Shown one piece after another: positions 1-11,084 of a DNA stretch of 64,000 nt; the first letter of the stretch is position 1; each line of letters starts with the position of its first letter. The position numbers and the translations under genes were made by a program. Origin of the DNA: Cryptomeria japonica (taxonomy: Eukaryota; Streptophyta; Pinopsida; Cupressales; Cupressaceae); the NCBI RefSeq assembly GCF_030272615.1, contig NC_081414.1:819526396-819590395 (forward strand). The letters are read 5' to 3'. Under the pieces are notes generated by a model, which worked only from the letters and a program-made list of their open reading frames with translations, did not search any database and was not told the origin of the DNA.

Positions 1-367
1 TTCGTAACACCAGAGGGATTTTTCCATCATACCCAAATTTTTGTAAAATTTTGAAGCCTTTGCCATATTTCTCACATGGTAGGTTGATGTGGTCTTGTGT
101 TTCCTCTTCATTGTCCCTAAAAAGCATTTTGTATAAATCTTCCTCTTCTAGTTCACCCCATCTTTGAAAGGTGGTAGGATCCCATTTGAGCATCATGATG
201 GAGATTTGCTTGTTAGGATGTGGTCTTCCATATTCTTTTGGGGAACTCATGACTTGTCGTAAGTACATGGTCTGATTAAAAGTATATTCCCCCATGCCTT
301 TGTCTTGAAACTTGCCTTTAAGCTCACCTTGTTTTGATTTTGAAGGTTTTAATGACTCAGGATCAAA
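1..367 (-). pseudogene. Ty3/gypsy pol linker with G-patch-like remnant (cut by window edge)
   Basis: Reading leftward past the TAA at 368-370, the protease frame stays open to the window edge. The last 25 residues include GKGFKILQKFGYDGK, which resembles the G-patch (D111) motif found after the protease in some plant Ty3/gypsy polyproteins. The downstream G-x-G-L-G part is not recognisable (IPLVLR follows). G-patch modules are nucleic-acid-binding accessories of retroelement proteases. RT and integrase should lie to the left, outside the window. The reading as G-patch is by eye. Confidence 0.45.
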
Positions 368-958
368 TTATGCCAATGAAGGAACAGCCTCACGATTACT
401 GGGAATGATGGTCTCAGTCTTTGATTTCAGATTATTGCAGTATATGAATGGATTAGGATCACCGTTAACTGTTACTTCCACTCCATTATGAGGAAACTTA
501 ATGCATTGGTGATATGTGGATGGGACTGCACTCATTTCATGAATCCAAGGACCTCCTAGCAATATGTTATAAGTGAGATTTAAATCCAGGACTTGACAAA
601 CCACATCCTTTGTAACTGGCCCAACTCTGAGAGGTAAGGTGACTATGCCCTTGGATGAATGCTCTTCGTCATCATATGCCTTAATCGTGATTTGATTTGT
701 AGAATTCACATCTTTATTAGAATATCCCAATTGTGTAATAGTGCTTAATGTGCAAATGTTTAGACCTGCTCCTCCATCTATCAGGACTCTTTTTATTCGA
801 TGTTTGTCTATGAAGGCTTCAATGTGTAATGGTGCATTATGTGGCTAACTTACAAAGGCGTCATCGGCTTTGGTGAAAGTAAGGGAGTGTGGAATAGAAA
901 GGTATCCCACCATGGCTTGAAACTGGTCCACGTTTAGGTCAGTAGGAATGGCAGTATC
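368..958 (-). pseudogene. Ty3/gypsy retropepsin domain, broken
   Basis: The aspartic protease of the same element follows gag on the minus strand. The active-site block at about 745-795 reads LIDGGAGLNICTL, with D-G-G-A where retropepsins have D-S/T-G-A. The C-terminal signature YNILLGGPWIHEMSAVPS lies at 535-590 and matches the family's LLGRPWIH block. A TAG at 846-848 and a TAA at 368-370 interrupt the frame. The family role is cleavage of the gag-pol polyprotein; this copy cannot make one uninterrupted product. The open piece is 368-730 (120 aa), and the active-site part lies just upstream in the same frame. Confidence 0.8.
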
Positions 959-960
959 TC

Positions 961-2520
961 TCAAGATTTTGTCAAGAATGGCTTTATGTGCGGGTGATAT
1001 GCGTAATAGCTCAAGGATTGAAATGAGCGTGGGTGTCTTCCTAACTGTTCTACAAGGTCATACTCAGGTTTGGTTGATGAAGAAGTGGTGTTTTTAGTTG
1101 GAGCAGCTTGCAATGTGATTTTACCTCGGCGGGTTGTAACATGACATTCAGAGGTAGGTTCGGAAGAAGATCCAACACCTTTTAGGATAATCCTGGGTCT
1201 CTGGGTAGAATTCTCAAACGCTTTGTCCTTGATGATAATGGTAGAGACATAATTGTCCATCGAGATATGATTGATGGTTGAATCATAGTTGTAGGATGCT
1301 CTAGTATAGTTGGTTTGATCCTCTGTGGCTTTAGCTTTTCCTTTGTCATGTTTTGGGAATGGCTCCTTAAACATCTCATGTTCTTGATTAGACGAATGTC
1401 CCTCAATCTCAATGTCACCTCTATCAATGAGATCTTGTATGATGTTCTTCAGTCGATGACAATTTCCTGTCTTATGACCTTTGCTCTTATGAAATTCACA
1501 ATACTCATCATCATTCCACCAATTTGGTTTAACCTTTGGTTCATATGGAGGAAAATCTAGAACCGTGATTACCTTGTTTGCCACTAGCTTCTTGAAGACT
1601 AACTCAAGTGGTTCTCCCAATGGAGTGTACTTCCTTCGTGGTCTAAAAGTTGTTTGAGTATTCACTTGATTGTTTGTAGAACTTGATCCAAAAAAAATGA
1701 ATTTGGGTCGCACTGTGTTGGCATCAACAACATCGTCATTGACTGTGTTCTTGTTCTTATTCCAAAATCTTGGCTTGTCTTTTCCTTTAAAGTCATCTTT
1801 GTTTTCCTTGAATATCTTGATGACTCCTTGTTCAATTAGAACCTTTTCTGTAGCTAAGCCTTTTTCAATAACGTCCTTGAAGGTGGACAAACAAGCTTTC
1901 CTTAGATCATAACCAATGTCTTTGTTAACATTTTGTGTGAACATCTCTACCATTTCTTTTTGTGGAATCTCACAAGAGCATCTGCTAGCTAGATTCCTCC
2001 ATCTTTGTAAAAATGATGCAAAAGACTCTCCCTCTTTTTGTTTGGTGTTGCACAAAATAGTGATTGATATGTCTGTCTCTATGTTGTAGGAGAAATGTTG
2101 GATAAATTCCTCTGCTAGATCACCCCATGACTTAATACCAGGTGGGAGTTGGGAGAACCATTCCATAGCTTGATCACCTAAGCTTTGTGGGAATAATCTC
2201 ATCAAATATGTCTCTTCTGCTGCTACCTCAATGCAAGCTATGAAAAACTGTCTTATGTGTGCCTTAGGATCCCCTTTTCCTCTATACTTATCAAATTTAG
2301 GTGTCACAAAATGTGTAGGAAAAGGAGGCATTGGAATGCTCTTGTCAAATGGATAAGGACATATGTCTCTCATTGTGTATGTTGGCTTCGGTGTATTTAT
2401 GTCCTCCATTTTCTTTTGTAAGTCCTTGATTTGTTGTTCCAAACTGGTCTTAGCTGGAGATCGACTTCTTGGACCATATCCTATGTTTGAGGTACCCATT
2501 GGAGGAGGAGCATGTTGCAT
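961..2520 (-). pseudogene. gag: Ty3/gypsy gag core and zinc knuckle
   Basis: This 519-aa open frame is the main part of a retrotransposon capsid/nucleocapsid protein. Residues about 60-200 form the retrotrans_gag domain (HFVTPKFDKYRGKGDPKAH, MEWFSQLPPGIKSWGDLAEEF, SFASFLQRWRNLA). Near residues 337-352 is a knuckle-like C-x2-H-x4-H-x4-C motif (YCEFHKSKGHKTGNC). The frame ends at an artificial stop: around position 1050 a one-base shift moves the continuation (SILELLRISPAHKAILDKIL) into another frame, which runs on into the protease. It starts at an ATG directly after an in-frame TAA that separates it from the N-terminal part at 2521-3345. The gag family is clear; the copy is inactive. Confidence 0.88.
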
Positions 2521-3345
2521 TTATGGATGATATTGATCATACACATGTTCATATGGAGGAGGTCTGTAATGATGCTGCATATATGGACCACTTGGTATAG
2601 ATTCATGTTGAGGAGCCCCATATCTATTTTGTGCATGTATACCATATTCTATAGGCATGTCATGTTCTATTGTGTTGCCCCCAAATTTGACATGAGGTTT
2701 CCTTGTGTCCAAATTTTGAGCATGTCTTTGAACATCCAATTGCTTTGGTGGTTGATCCTTAGCATTAGTATGTGATTGAGCATATCTGTCTGCATAAGAC
2801 TTCCATGAGGGTCTACGAAGGTGAGTATCATATGCTTGACCATGTGTATGTGGGACCTCTGGTTTTTGAAGCAAAGCTGATGGTGATTCAGGTACCATGT
2901 GTGGTCCTCTATTTCCTCCACTATTAGGTCTCCTTTGATCCATGTTGGAGTGAGGTTGTTGCAAAGGTCTATGTTCCATTATTTGAGACATGTCAAAATC
3001 ATGAGGTATCTTGGCTCCACTTTGCGCCATCATTTGTAAGAAGTATTGTCTATCCCTCCTCATTATTTCCTCAACCAATCGATTGAAATGGGGATTCATA
3101 ATGGATTCTTCCACATCTACTGAATGTACTGAAAAGTTGTCCACATTGTCATTGTGTGTAGCATTGTTATTTATAGTGTCCATGTTCTCAACATTTGGAA
3201 TGTTTCTATAGGCATCCATGTCAGGTAATGTAGCATGATCATAATTGAAAAAGATATCATTATCATACTCATAAGAACTCATGTTTGCGGACTCTTGAGC
3301 CTCTTTAGTTTCTCTCCTAGATTTTTGAAGACAGGTTTCAACCAT
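2521..3345 (-). pseudogene. Ty3/gypsy gag N-terminal region
   Basis: This 274-aa frame starts with ATG at 3345 and ends at TAA 2521-2523, in the same frame as the gag core beginning at 2520. It is rich in His, Pro, Asn, Met and Gln (for example QQPHSNMDQRRPNSG and YMQHHYRPPPYEHVYDQYHP) and looks disordered. No catalytic domain is visible. It is probably the N-terminal extension of gag, interrupted by a single nonsense codon. Positions 3000-3060 contain an amphipathic stretch (NRLVEEIMRRDRQYFLQMMAQ) common before plant gypsy capsid domains. An independent ORF is possible but less likely. Confidence 0.65.
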
Positions 3346-3839
3346 GAACTAGGTCTTGACCAAGATGTGTGAGACTAGATGAAAAATGGAAAGAGTATGG
3401 AAGACCAAGAGTTGGATGGAATGTAAATGAATCTGAAGTGTTCTTGCAATGTCCAAAGTGTAAGACCAAGTATGTATGTAGTAGAGTAGGTGTGGCTTCC
3501 AAAGAGAGGATAGTTTCTCTTGATGAGGTAAGTTGACCTTGACTCTAAGTAAGACCAAATGAGACCCAAAGGTAAGAAACTTTGATGAGGGACCACTTAG
3601 CAAAGTGTTGTTGTATGTAGTGTGTTGACAAAGTATGATGAGGACAAGAAAGTCACCTTTTGACTCAAGTTTAGACAATTGTGAATGTAATGAGAGATGT
3701 AAAGCAATGATGGATTATATGAGACCCCAAAACAGGTTGAATGCTAGATGAACCCTGGAGAAATGACCTAGGAGGCTCAAGAATTCCGAAAATGACTGTG
3801 TTTGTTTGTTGTACTGTAACAGTTTTTTTTTCAATTCTG

Positions 3840-4150
3840 GACACAGACGCGCCTATATACTTCATAGACGTGGTTTCCCGACACAGACGCTGCTCTGTTT
3901 AACGTAGACACGCTTCTGAGATTTTTTTGCGAAGTGTAATGCTGATTTTGTGGACACGGACACATTTATGCCCTTCACAGACGTGGTTTCCCGACACAGG
4001 CGCGGCTCTGTTTAACACAGACGCACTTCTGAGATTTTTGCAAAGTGTAATGTTGATTTTGTGGACACGGATGCATTTCTACTCTTCACAGACGCGACTA
4101 GACAACACAAACGCTATTATGCTCGACACAAACGCGTTTCTGCAAATTTT
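3840..4150. repeat. 113-bp tandem repeat with embedded CACAGACGCG motifs
   Basis: Two clear units start at 3867 and 3980 (GACGTGGTTTCCCGACAC), with a third partial unit from about 4090. Inside each unit the decamer CACAGACGCG and its variants recur every 20-45 bases. It sits in the leader of the gypsy element, between gag and LTR. Confidence 0.75.
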
Positions 4151-5359
4151 GTGCAATTTTTCCAATCTGTGAAGTTGTTTTGCTGTGACCAAATCTGACT
4201 GTTTGACTATTTTTTTCGTGACAAGAGGACACAATTTTGCTGAGGACTCAATGTTTGCAAGTGTCTAAACTCCAAAATGACTCCAAAAAAAGTGTGTTGT
4301 TTGATGTAAAAATGTTTTGCATACACTTGAAGACACAATGTTTTGCTATTTGGTCTTGAATGTTTTGAATGTTTAACATAAGTCAAGCACAATTCTTATG
4401 GCTAGCCAAGACAATAGTTGTTGATCCCACATGGGGTTTTACCCCCGAGGCTACGCTATTCAGAGCGGATACTTAGATACTTGACCTCACTGGCTCCACC
4501 CTCGGCACTCACTTCTCGGGTCAGCCAAGCATCAGTCCCCACAAAAACTCCTCGTGGCGAACTTTGTATCTCTACTAAGAACCGTATGTGTGTGGGCCGC
4601 TACCAGAGGTCCAACCTCCTACCCCAACAACTAGAAGGATTTGGGCTTCTAAAACAAAATGGTGCTAGTAAGGGCATCAGCTCGTGTGGCCATACATGCG
4701 GCACTTTCAACTCTGTAAATACAGAAGGCTCCCAACCGGTAGGGGTTACGCCCTACAACTGATCAAATAAATTTGATCAAACGAGTTTATGGGGAGACAT
4801 AGTGTCAGTATGAACTAATCAGCACACGTTATTCATAGTTTTCACCATGAATACATTTATTTATAGTGGTTCGGAAGAAGATGGCTTTTCTTTTGCTACC
4901 ACTTGGGTCGTTCTCTTCTCACTAGTAGTCCTAATGACCACACGGGAAGATAGGCCCTCTAAAGATTAAACAAAAAGAGCCTATTGGTCAAGACACAAAA
5001 GACAATGATTCAATTTTAGTGCACCAATTGAAGTGTTTGCTAGTCTATGAAAACAAAGCACACAATAAAATCCAAAAAAAAAATCCTTGCCAAGGACCTG
5101 CAACAAAGAGTTGTTAGTAGTTTGGATTGTTTGAAATAATCACCCCTTCCTGCAAGCACACAAGTTAGGTAAATTTTAAACCCAAAAGACTTTGTGAAAA
5201 TAGGGGCCTTCAACCAAACAATTTAGCCTTCAAGACAAGCTGCACCACTTTTGTTAGCTAGATCTGAAAAATGTTAGCTCCAAATAAACCAGATCTGAAA
5301 CCCTAAATGTGAAAATCCGAAAATTGAATCAATAAAAATCCAAAATTTTGAAACCGGTA

Positions 5360-5640
5360 AACACAGACGCAGTTATCCTCAACACAGACGCGCCTGGAAG
5401 ACACAGACGCGGTTCTGTGATGCACAGACACGACCAAAGAACTCAGACGCGCTTACTGGACACAGACGTTGTTTAAAACATCATAGACGCGCCTTCAGAA
5501 CATAAACACGCTTTCCTGGAACCTACAAAATAAAATATTGCCAGTAACACAGACACAATTCTAGATGTCGCAGACGCGCCAGAAAATCAAAAACGCGATC
5601 CGAAAGTACGCAGACGCGAAAATGTCGAAATGTTGCCGAA
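5360..5640. repeat. Spaced decamer array (CACAGACGCG variants)
   Basis: About a dozen variants of CACAGACGCG occur with 12-35 base spacing (for example near 5365, 5387, 5401, 5423, 5443, 5459, 5483, 5549, 5570 and 5609). The spacers are not obviously repeated, unlike the array at 3840. CpG-containing motifs are otherwise sparse here. Confidence 0.65.
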
Positions 5641-6070
5641 AACGTCAGATCTGCAACTTCAAAATACAAAATCTGCAACAAGATGTTAAATGCAAAAAGG
5701 GACAAGAGTCCCACCGGACGTGCCAAAATGTATATGGTGAAAATGGACAACAATAATAACAATATTGAAAGGCTAAATGAATCCAACCACAAAACCCTAG
5801 CCTAACAATCAACAAAGATCCACCATAACATATGAAGATTACCTAAGACAATGCAAATCAAATCAAATCACAAAGATTATACCATCACATGTCCAATAGG
5901 GTTTTGATCTCCATTGATCTTGCTTGATATATTTGCTCTCAGATTTTATGTGCACAAGAGCTCAACAAAGAACGGAATGTGGTTGCAAGTAGGATCATAG
6001 TGTAGTCAATTGCATAAGAGATGATTAGAATGCATAGAACGATTAGGGTTTGATAATGAAGGAAGCATCT

Positions 6071-6080
6071 CCTTATATAG
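6071..6080 (-). promoter_or_regulatory. TATA-like box in LTR
   Basis: The minus strand reads CTATATAAGG about 420 bases inside the LTR start at 6497, which is a plausible U3 promoter position. Assigned on sequence and position only. Confidence 0.4.
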
Positions 6081-6232
6081 AAGACACTATAAGAAATGGA
6101 GGGATAAGATTGAGAGGTGTAAAAGGAGGTCGGCTATGATTAGAGGGTAGGTAAAAGAAATAATAAAATAATGAAAGGGGTAGGTAGTGTAGGAATTAAG
6201 AGATGAATGACATGTGTCATGGGTAAAAAAGG

Positions 6233-6472
6233 TTAATGAATTAATTAAATAAATAAAGATTTATTTAATTAATAGAAGAAGTGAGATCAATTAAATAAAT
6301 AAAATATTTATTTAATTTAGGAAAAGGATAATTTAAATAAATAAATGTATTTATTTAAATAAGAAATAAGGCTAGAAGAGGATAAATGAATTAATTAAAT
6401 AAATAAAGATTTATTTAATTAATAGAAGAATTAGGTTAAAGTAATTAAATAAATAAAATATTTATTTAATTA
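6233..6472. repeat. Cluster of five AT palindromes at the LTR end
   Basis: Five near-perfect inverted repeats of the type ATTAAATAAATA...TATTTATTTAAT occur at about 6237-6273, 6290-6318, 6332-6361, 6390-6423 and 6441-6470. The first pair and the last pair form a direct duplication of about 150 bases. They lie within 260 bases of the LTR terminus. Confidence 0.75.
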
Positions 6473-6497
6473 GACATGAAAATTTTAGGTGTCTACA

Positions 6498-7723
6498 CAA
6501 TTGATAAACTTATAAGGCACTGACAGGGGGGGTGAATCAGTGCAAGTAAAAACAATATGAATCTGATCACCAACTTAAACAACTTAAAACTTAACAAGCA
6601 TAAGAGGATTATCACCACATAAGCTAATGCCCAATAAAACAAATTCCACATAACATAAGAGATTTATAGGTGGAAACCCAAAAGGGAAAAACCACGGTGG
6701 GAGTTAATACCCACAAGATTCACTATCTACAGAATAGAAATCTTGACCGGTTAAGGTCTTACAAATATACCCTGTTAGGAGCAGACCCGGTTAGGAGTCA
6801 CCCAGTTAAGGGATTTAGATGATGAGCCTTGTTAGGAGCTTTGACCTGTTAGGATCAACCTCGCAAGAGGATTTAACACTTAGATGTTGAGCTACCTAGT
6901 TAAGGGATTTACAAATTAAGGCATGTTAGGACCTACCCGATTAGGGGATTTTACTACTGCAAATAGTTAGGAAAACAACAGACAAAACATCTTCATGTAA
7001 CACCTCTGTGTCTTATAAGATCTGCTTCATATCCTCAAAAATTCAACAACACATCAATATAGAGCTTCACTAATCACCACACAATCGAAATCTCAATATT
7101 TGCCTTCAATCTAATACATGCATTCATAACTCATCACACTTTTTATAGACATCAACTTAGTCGACTAACAACCTTGGAACAATTTACTAGGTTCAATGAA
7201 TCTAGACAAACTAACATTGCACGTCGAACTTATGTTGGCCACCAACATAATTAACCAAAAATAGGACAAAACCTGTGTCGGTTTACCGATCATAATGACT
7301 TTATCACTACCAGTTGAGTGTTCATCAGAATGCTTTCTCTGTACATCAAATCTCGCTTGTCCGATTGAATCTGCCAATGCGGTCATGAACATAGCTCCAA
7401 ATACCTGTCTCCATCATTTCTTTAAAACCACATCATCCAACTCTTCACCAATCGCCTGTACTGGTTGCATGAATGCAACTCTGTCTTTGTTTACCGGTTG
7501 AGGACCTCTTTGTCGGTCCATTAGTAAATTGTCTTTTGTACCAATTATACCTTACAGGTTGGCTTCCCAGACTTAGATGACTACAAAAACATTGTTGTCA
7601 TCAATGACAACATAAGACTTAGACATCAAACATGAATCTCAATCTCTTCATCACATTCACCAATAAATCATTTACCGGTTGCATATCACCAACAGTCTTT
7701 GTCGATTCAGTCAAATGCCAACA
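6498..7723 (+). mobile_element. LTR-like repeat, 'GGGGGGTGAATCAGTG' family, 5' end lost
   Basis: The block GGGGGGGTGAATCAGTGC (about 6526-6543) and GGGAAAAACCACGGTGGGAG (about 6684-6703) are shared with copies at 11943 and 13563. The reverse-strand copy at 8369-9624 has the related start. A CCAACA ending fits at 7718-7723. The gypsy LTR terminus at 6497 abuts it, so its own TGTTGG start appears lost. No coding frame is seen. Confidence 0.55.
6745..6960 (+). repeat. Short dispersed repeats of the GTTAGGAG/GTTAAGGGATTT type
   Basis: CGGTTAGGAG, CCTGTTAGGA and CAGTTAAGGGATTT variants recur eight or more times with 15-40 base spacing. Reverse-complement versions (CCTAACAGGG, CTTTAGCAGGG) occur at 9190-9330 inside the opposite-strand LTR, so the motif belongs to the LTR family. 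Confidence 0.5.
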
Positions 7724-8354
7724 CCGATAGTATTGGCTACAGCACTATAGCCAACAGTAGTGGCTACAGTATTGTCGGCTATGGCCAATAGTACTACAGG
7801 CCACGACTGCCTATACGGGGCCATGGGGTGGGGAATCCCCCCCCCCCCAACACGCAAAAAAAAATTAATTTGCTTTTTAAAACAAAAGTGCCCCATGACA
7901 TACCATTTTATTTTAATTTTCTACAAGTGGCATTAATTCTGATGGAAATAATTTTTATTTTTTAATTTCGCAAACTGTCACAAATTTGACGGTCGTCGAG
8001 GTTGTGGTGCTAAAAAAAAATTACAATATTTTCAACTCTGACAAAATAGGGCAAATTATATATCAATTTTTGTTTCTCGGCCAACTTGAATCCATCCATG
8101 AGATACGTTTTGTGCCACGGGGCCAAATCTGAAATCTCACGCTCGAAACCCTCATTTAAAGCAAATTTTTAATGATGCCTCAGATTGACCAAATTCTTCT
8201 AACCCCAAATCTGCAAATAACTCATCATAACAGCAAACCCAAATAACATAGATATTCAATAACAACCTGCAAAACCATATATCTTGGCTTGTCTTTTCAT
8301 TCTTTCATGCATTCATGGATTCCAACTAGGGTTATAAACAGCATTAAACCAATA
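7724..8354 (-). other. Unclassified stretch, possible leader of the 8369-9624 element
   Basis: Non-coding. It lies directly downstream (minus strand) of the primer site at 8355-8366, so the right part may be the 5' leader of that copia element. It contains short TAGCCAACAGTAGTGGCTA-like repeats at 7725-7800, and a run of C followed shortly by a run of A at about 7838-7863. No gag frame is seen. Confidence 0.35.
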
Positions 8355-8366
8355 GCTTTGATACCA
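8355..8366 (-). promoter_or_regulatory. Primer-binding site, tRNA-iMet type
   Basis: The minus strand reads TGGTATCAAAGC two or three bases after an LTR ending ...TTACA. This differs by one base from the TGGTATCAGAGC primer site typical of plant Ty1/copia elements. Confidence 0.75.
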
Positions 8367-8368
8367 CT

Positions 8369-9624
8369 TGTAAGGAAACTTGCAGCCATCTTTATGACAA
8401 TTTCCACATAACCCATTATAGATTTCAATCAATTTTACTATTTACTAAGTTGTCATTAGTTTTATGTCCAAAGTCATTCTATATACTCTAGTCGGTTATT
8501 ACTACTGAAATATTTAGTTGGTAAGCATAGAGCAGTCGGTTACATAAGTTACAAGTCACAGAGTTTAGTATACACAGAGCTGTCTATCGAGTAACGTTCT
8601 ATAACTACCGAGCAACAAAGATGGTATACCGAGTTGATACACACCGAGTGAAACGTGTTACCAGATTACTTGAACCTAGACACATATGGGAAACATGTTA
8701 CAAAGATCGAGAAACAAGAAACCGTTAACACATTGGAAATTGCACTTATAGATTTTATATGATTTTGAGGTCATCTATCCAATGAAATAATTTTGTATGG
8801 TTATTCATTTAATGAATCATGTTTGTAAGATCGAAGCATGAACAAGATCGCTGTCACAAGAGATCTATTTATATAACATGAATTGAGGATCAAATGTGTG
8901 TATGTGTGAAAAGCAAGACATATGTGAAAAGCAAAATCATGGGAAAGCACAGAGTGTTATGACTGTTATGATTGACAGAGATACACAGAGGTCACCGAGA
9001 AGGATTTCAGAGAACACTCAAGGAACAGAGTAAACAGAAAGGTTTACCGAGTTATTTTATGATTTACCGAGGTATGCTATAAGCAAGGTAATTTCTTTTT
9101 GAGCACATAGAATCTGCTATAACATTTCAGATGTGAAGATGCAGATATTTTGTAAGATTTTGATTGTAATATTTTGAGTTGTAAGAGAAACCTTTAACAG
9201 GGTAGAAGACTCTAACAAAGTCTATAAATTGTAAAGTCTTTAACTAGGTGCAGCATTTAGAATAAGTGTTGTAAAATCCTTTAGCAGGGTAGATCTAAAG
9301 ATCTTGATACTCCTAACAGGGTAAGCTATCAGAAATAGCTAAACATGTAGCTCTAACCGAGCAACCTTTACTATTGTAGTAGTGAAGTTGTGGGTGCCAT
9401 CCCCACCATAGTTTTTCTCTCTAACAAGGAGTTTTTGCGTAACCAAAATATATGTGTTATGGAGTGAATCATGTATGATTGTTATCTATTTGTTTTAGCA
9501 TTATATTATGTTACAGTAGTTTTCAGTTTATGTTTAACAGTAAAGTTATTGTTGAAGAAAAGATTTGAAGTACTGATTCACCCCTCCCCTCTCAGTACAT
9601 TAGCTTTCCATATTGGGCCTAACA
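8369..9624 (-). mobile_element. LTR of a copia-type element (about 1.26 kb)
   Basis: On the minus strand the block starts TGTTAGGCCC at 9624 and ends TTACA at 8369, followed at once by the primer site. Near the start it carries GGGGTGAATCAGTACTTC, the hallmark also seen in the other LTR copies. No internal coding region of this element is recognised to the left, so it is an LTR plus partial leader. Confidence 0.7.
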
Positions 9625-10309
9625 ATCAAATCAACACATAGAAGCCATATGCAAAGAATAGACAACATACCCATGAAAATGTGACACAAGATATATCTTA
9701 GGAAAACCCTCATGAGGGAAAAACCCTGCCTCCAAAAGAATCATCCACCATGTATTATTAGCAATGTGTCCATTAAAATACAACTATGGAAAGCCTTCAA
9801 AAACCCAACCATAACCAAGCACTCTATGTGACCAAGCATGAATCCACACATCTCATGCCATGCTTCCTCCTTCACAAATGCTAACTTGGTTAACTGACCA
9901 ACCCAAACAACTTCCCTTGTGGTTGCTTTTATAAACACAAGCTCCCACAAAACCACCAAGTGGTATTACATCAAAACCATGTGCCCAAAACCATGTGACA
10001 ATAAAATATAATATTTTTCGTAGCTACCCTTGACCCACATTTAATATCGAGTACTTCATCACAATTGCATTCCCCAATATTAAATAAATACAATATAATA
10101 ATACCAATGTGTCAATACAACTCATCAAGTCGTTACAAGAATATTCCACGAGAATCTCTAACGGGAATCTCTACATGTTACACGTCCATCTAGGTGCAAC
10201 AATACAATATGATATTACAATATAATTCCATGTCCACCTCACACAATAATAAAATAATACAACAATGAAACATTATTATGCAAGGTGTACAACACCATTT
10301 TCCCAACAA
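9625..10309. other. No gene; unclassified repeat-like DNA
   Basis: Only short shadow ORFs are present. The phrase GGAAAACCCTCATGAGGG at about 9702 resembles LTR debris. Nothing else can be supported. Confidence 0.4.
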
Positions 10310-10660
10310 AAAAGTGTTATTAAAGAGTAGAACAAGTTTTGGTTTGTAAACTTTGTGTTACGTTTTATCTCTTGTTAAATAAAATTAGTAATTAGTAAAA
10401 CAAGTAACAATTTGTAAACTTTGACCTTCATTTTGTTATTTTGGGAAAAAGTTATGGGGATTGTAATTAGATATCAAGACAAAGACTTTGCACTTTGTTT
10501 TGTTATCTTGGTTAAAGAAGTAGTGATTTGAAGACTTTGAGCTTCATTTTGTTATTTCGAGGAAAGATTATCAAAAAATTGTAATTAAATATCAAGACAA
10601 AGACTTTGTACCTTGCTTTGTTATCTTGGTAAAATATCATGGGTTACAGAAGTTATTTGC
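10310..10660. repeat. Degenerate tandem repeat, period about 120 bp
   Basis: The segment ATCAAGACAAAGACTTTG followed by GTTATCTTGG appears at about 10472-10511 and 10591-10630. Weaker versions (AAACTTTG...ATTTTGTTATTT) lie at 10330-10440 and 10530-10560. No coding content. Confidence 0.6.
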
Positions 10661-11084
10661 AAAAGGTTGATAGGATTATAGTGGTTATAATACTTTGAGC
10701 TTAAACACTATTTTCTCATCCTGAAGAAGTAATAGAGGACTTTGTGCCTTTACAGACACTTTTTTTTAATTTGTATCATTCATTAGCATGCTTTAATTTG
10801 TTTTGCAGTGACTTTAAAGTAGAATTAATCATCACTACTCCAATTGTAACTTTTTTTTCTGCACAAAAAAAAAAAAAAAAAAAAAAGAAACATCTATTCT
10901 AAAGAGAGAATAGGATGTTGTATCACCCAAGTTTAGATTAGGAATCAAAATTTTGTAGTTTGTACTAATAAAGAGAGTAGTAAGCAAAGGGGGATTCTTC
11001 CCTTATAATTGGGAGAGATTCAATCTCACACATTGTGGCTAAAACCACAATTTTGTGAACTTCCCCAGTTTACAAAAATTTCAA
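10661..11084. other. Non-coding stretch with a 23-base A run
   Basis: The A run at 10865-10887 could be the tail of an old retroposed copy or a simple repeat; no body or TSD could be defined. The rest has no supported feature. Confidence 0.4.

Larger units (their letters stand above)
3346..6497 (-). mobile_element. Leader and 5' LTR region of the minus-strand gypsy element
   Basis: The outer end on the minus strand reads TGTAGACACCTAAA (6484-6497), a TG-starting LTR terminus. The same 14 bases begin another LTR at 37485 on the plus strand. A TATA-like TATATAAGG lies at about 6071-6079. Two arrays of a CACAGACGCG-type decamer and a cluster of AT palindromes lie inside. The LTR/leader boundary and primer site could not be placed. 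No coding frame longer than shadow ORFs is visible. Confidence 0.6.

Noticed and set aside
4418-4762. 114-aa plus-strand ORF as a gene
   Set aside because: It lies in the leader/LTR region of the minus-strand gypsy element and shows no domain or supporting context.
10865-10887. Poly(A) tail of a processed retrocopy
   Set aside because: No transcript-like body and no TSD could be identified around the A run.
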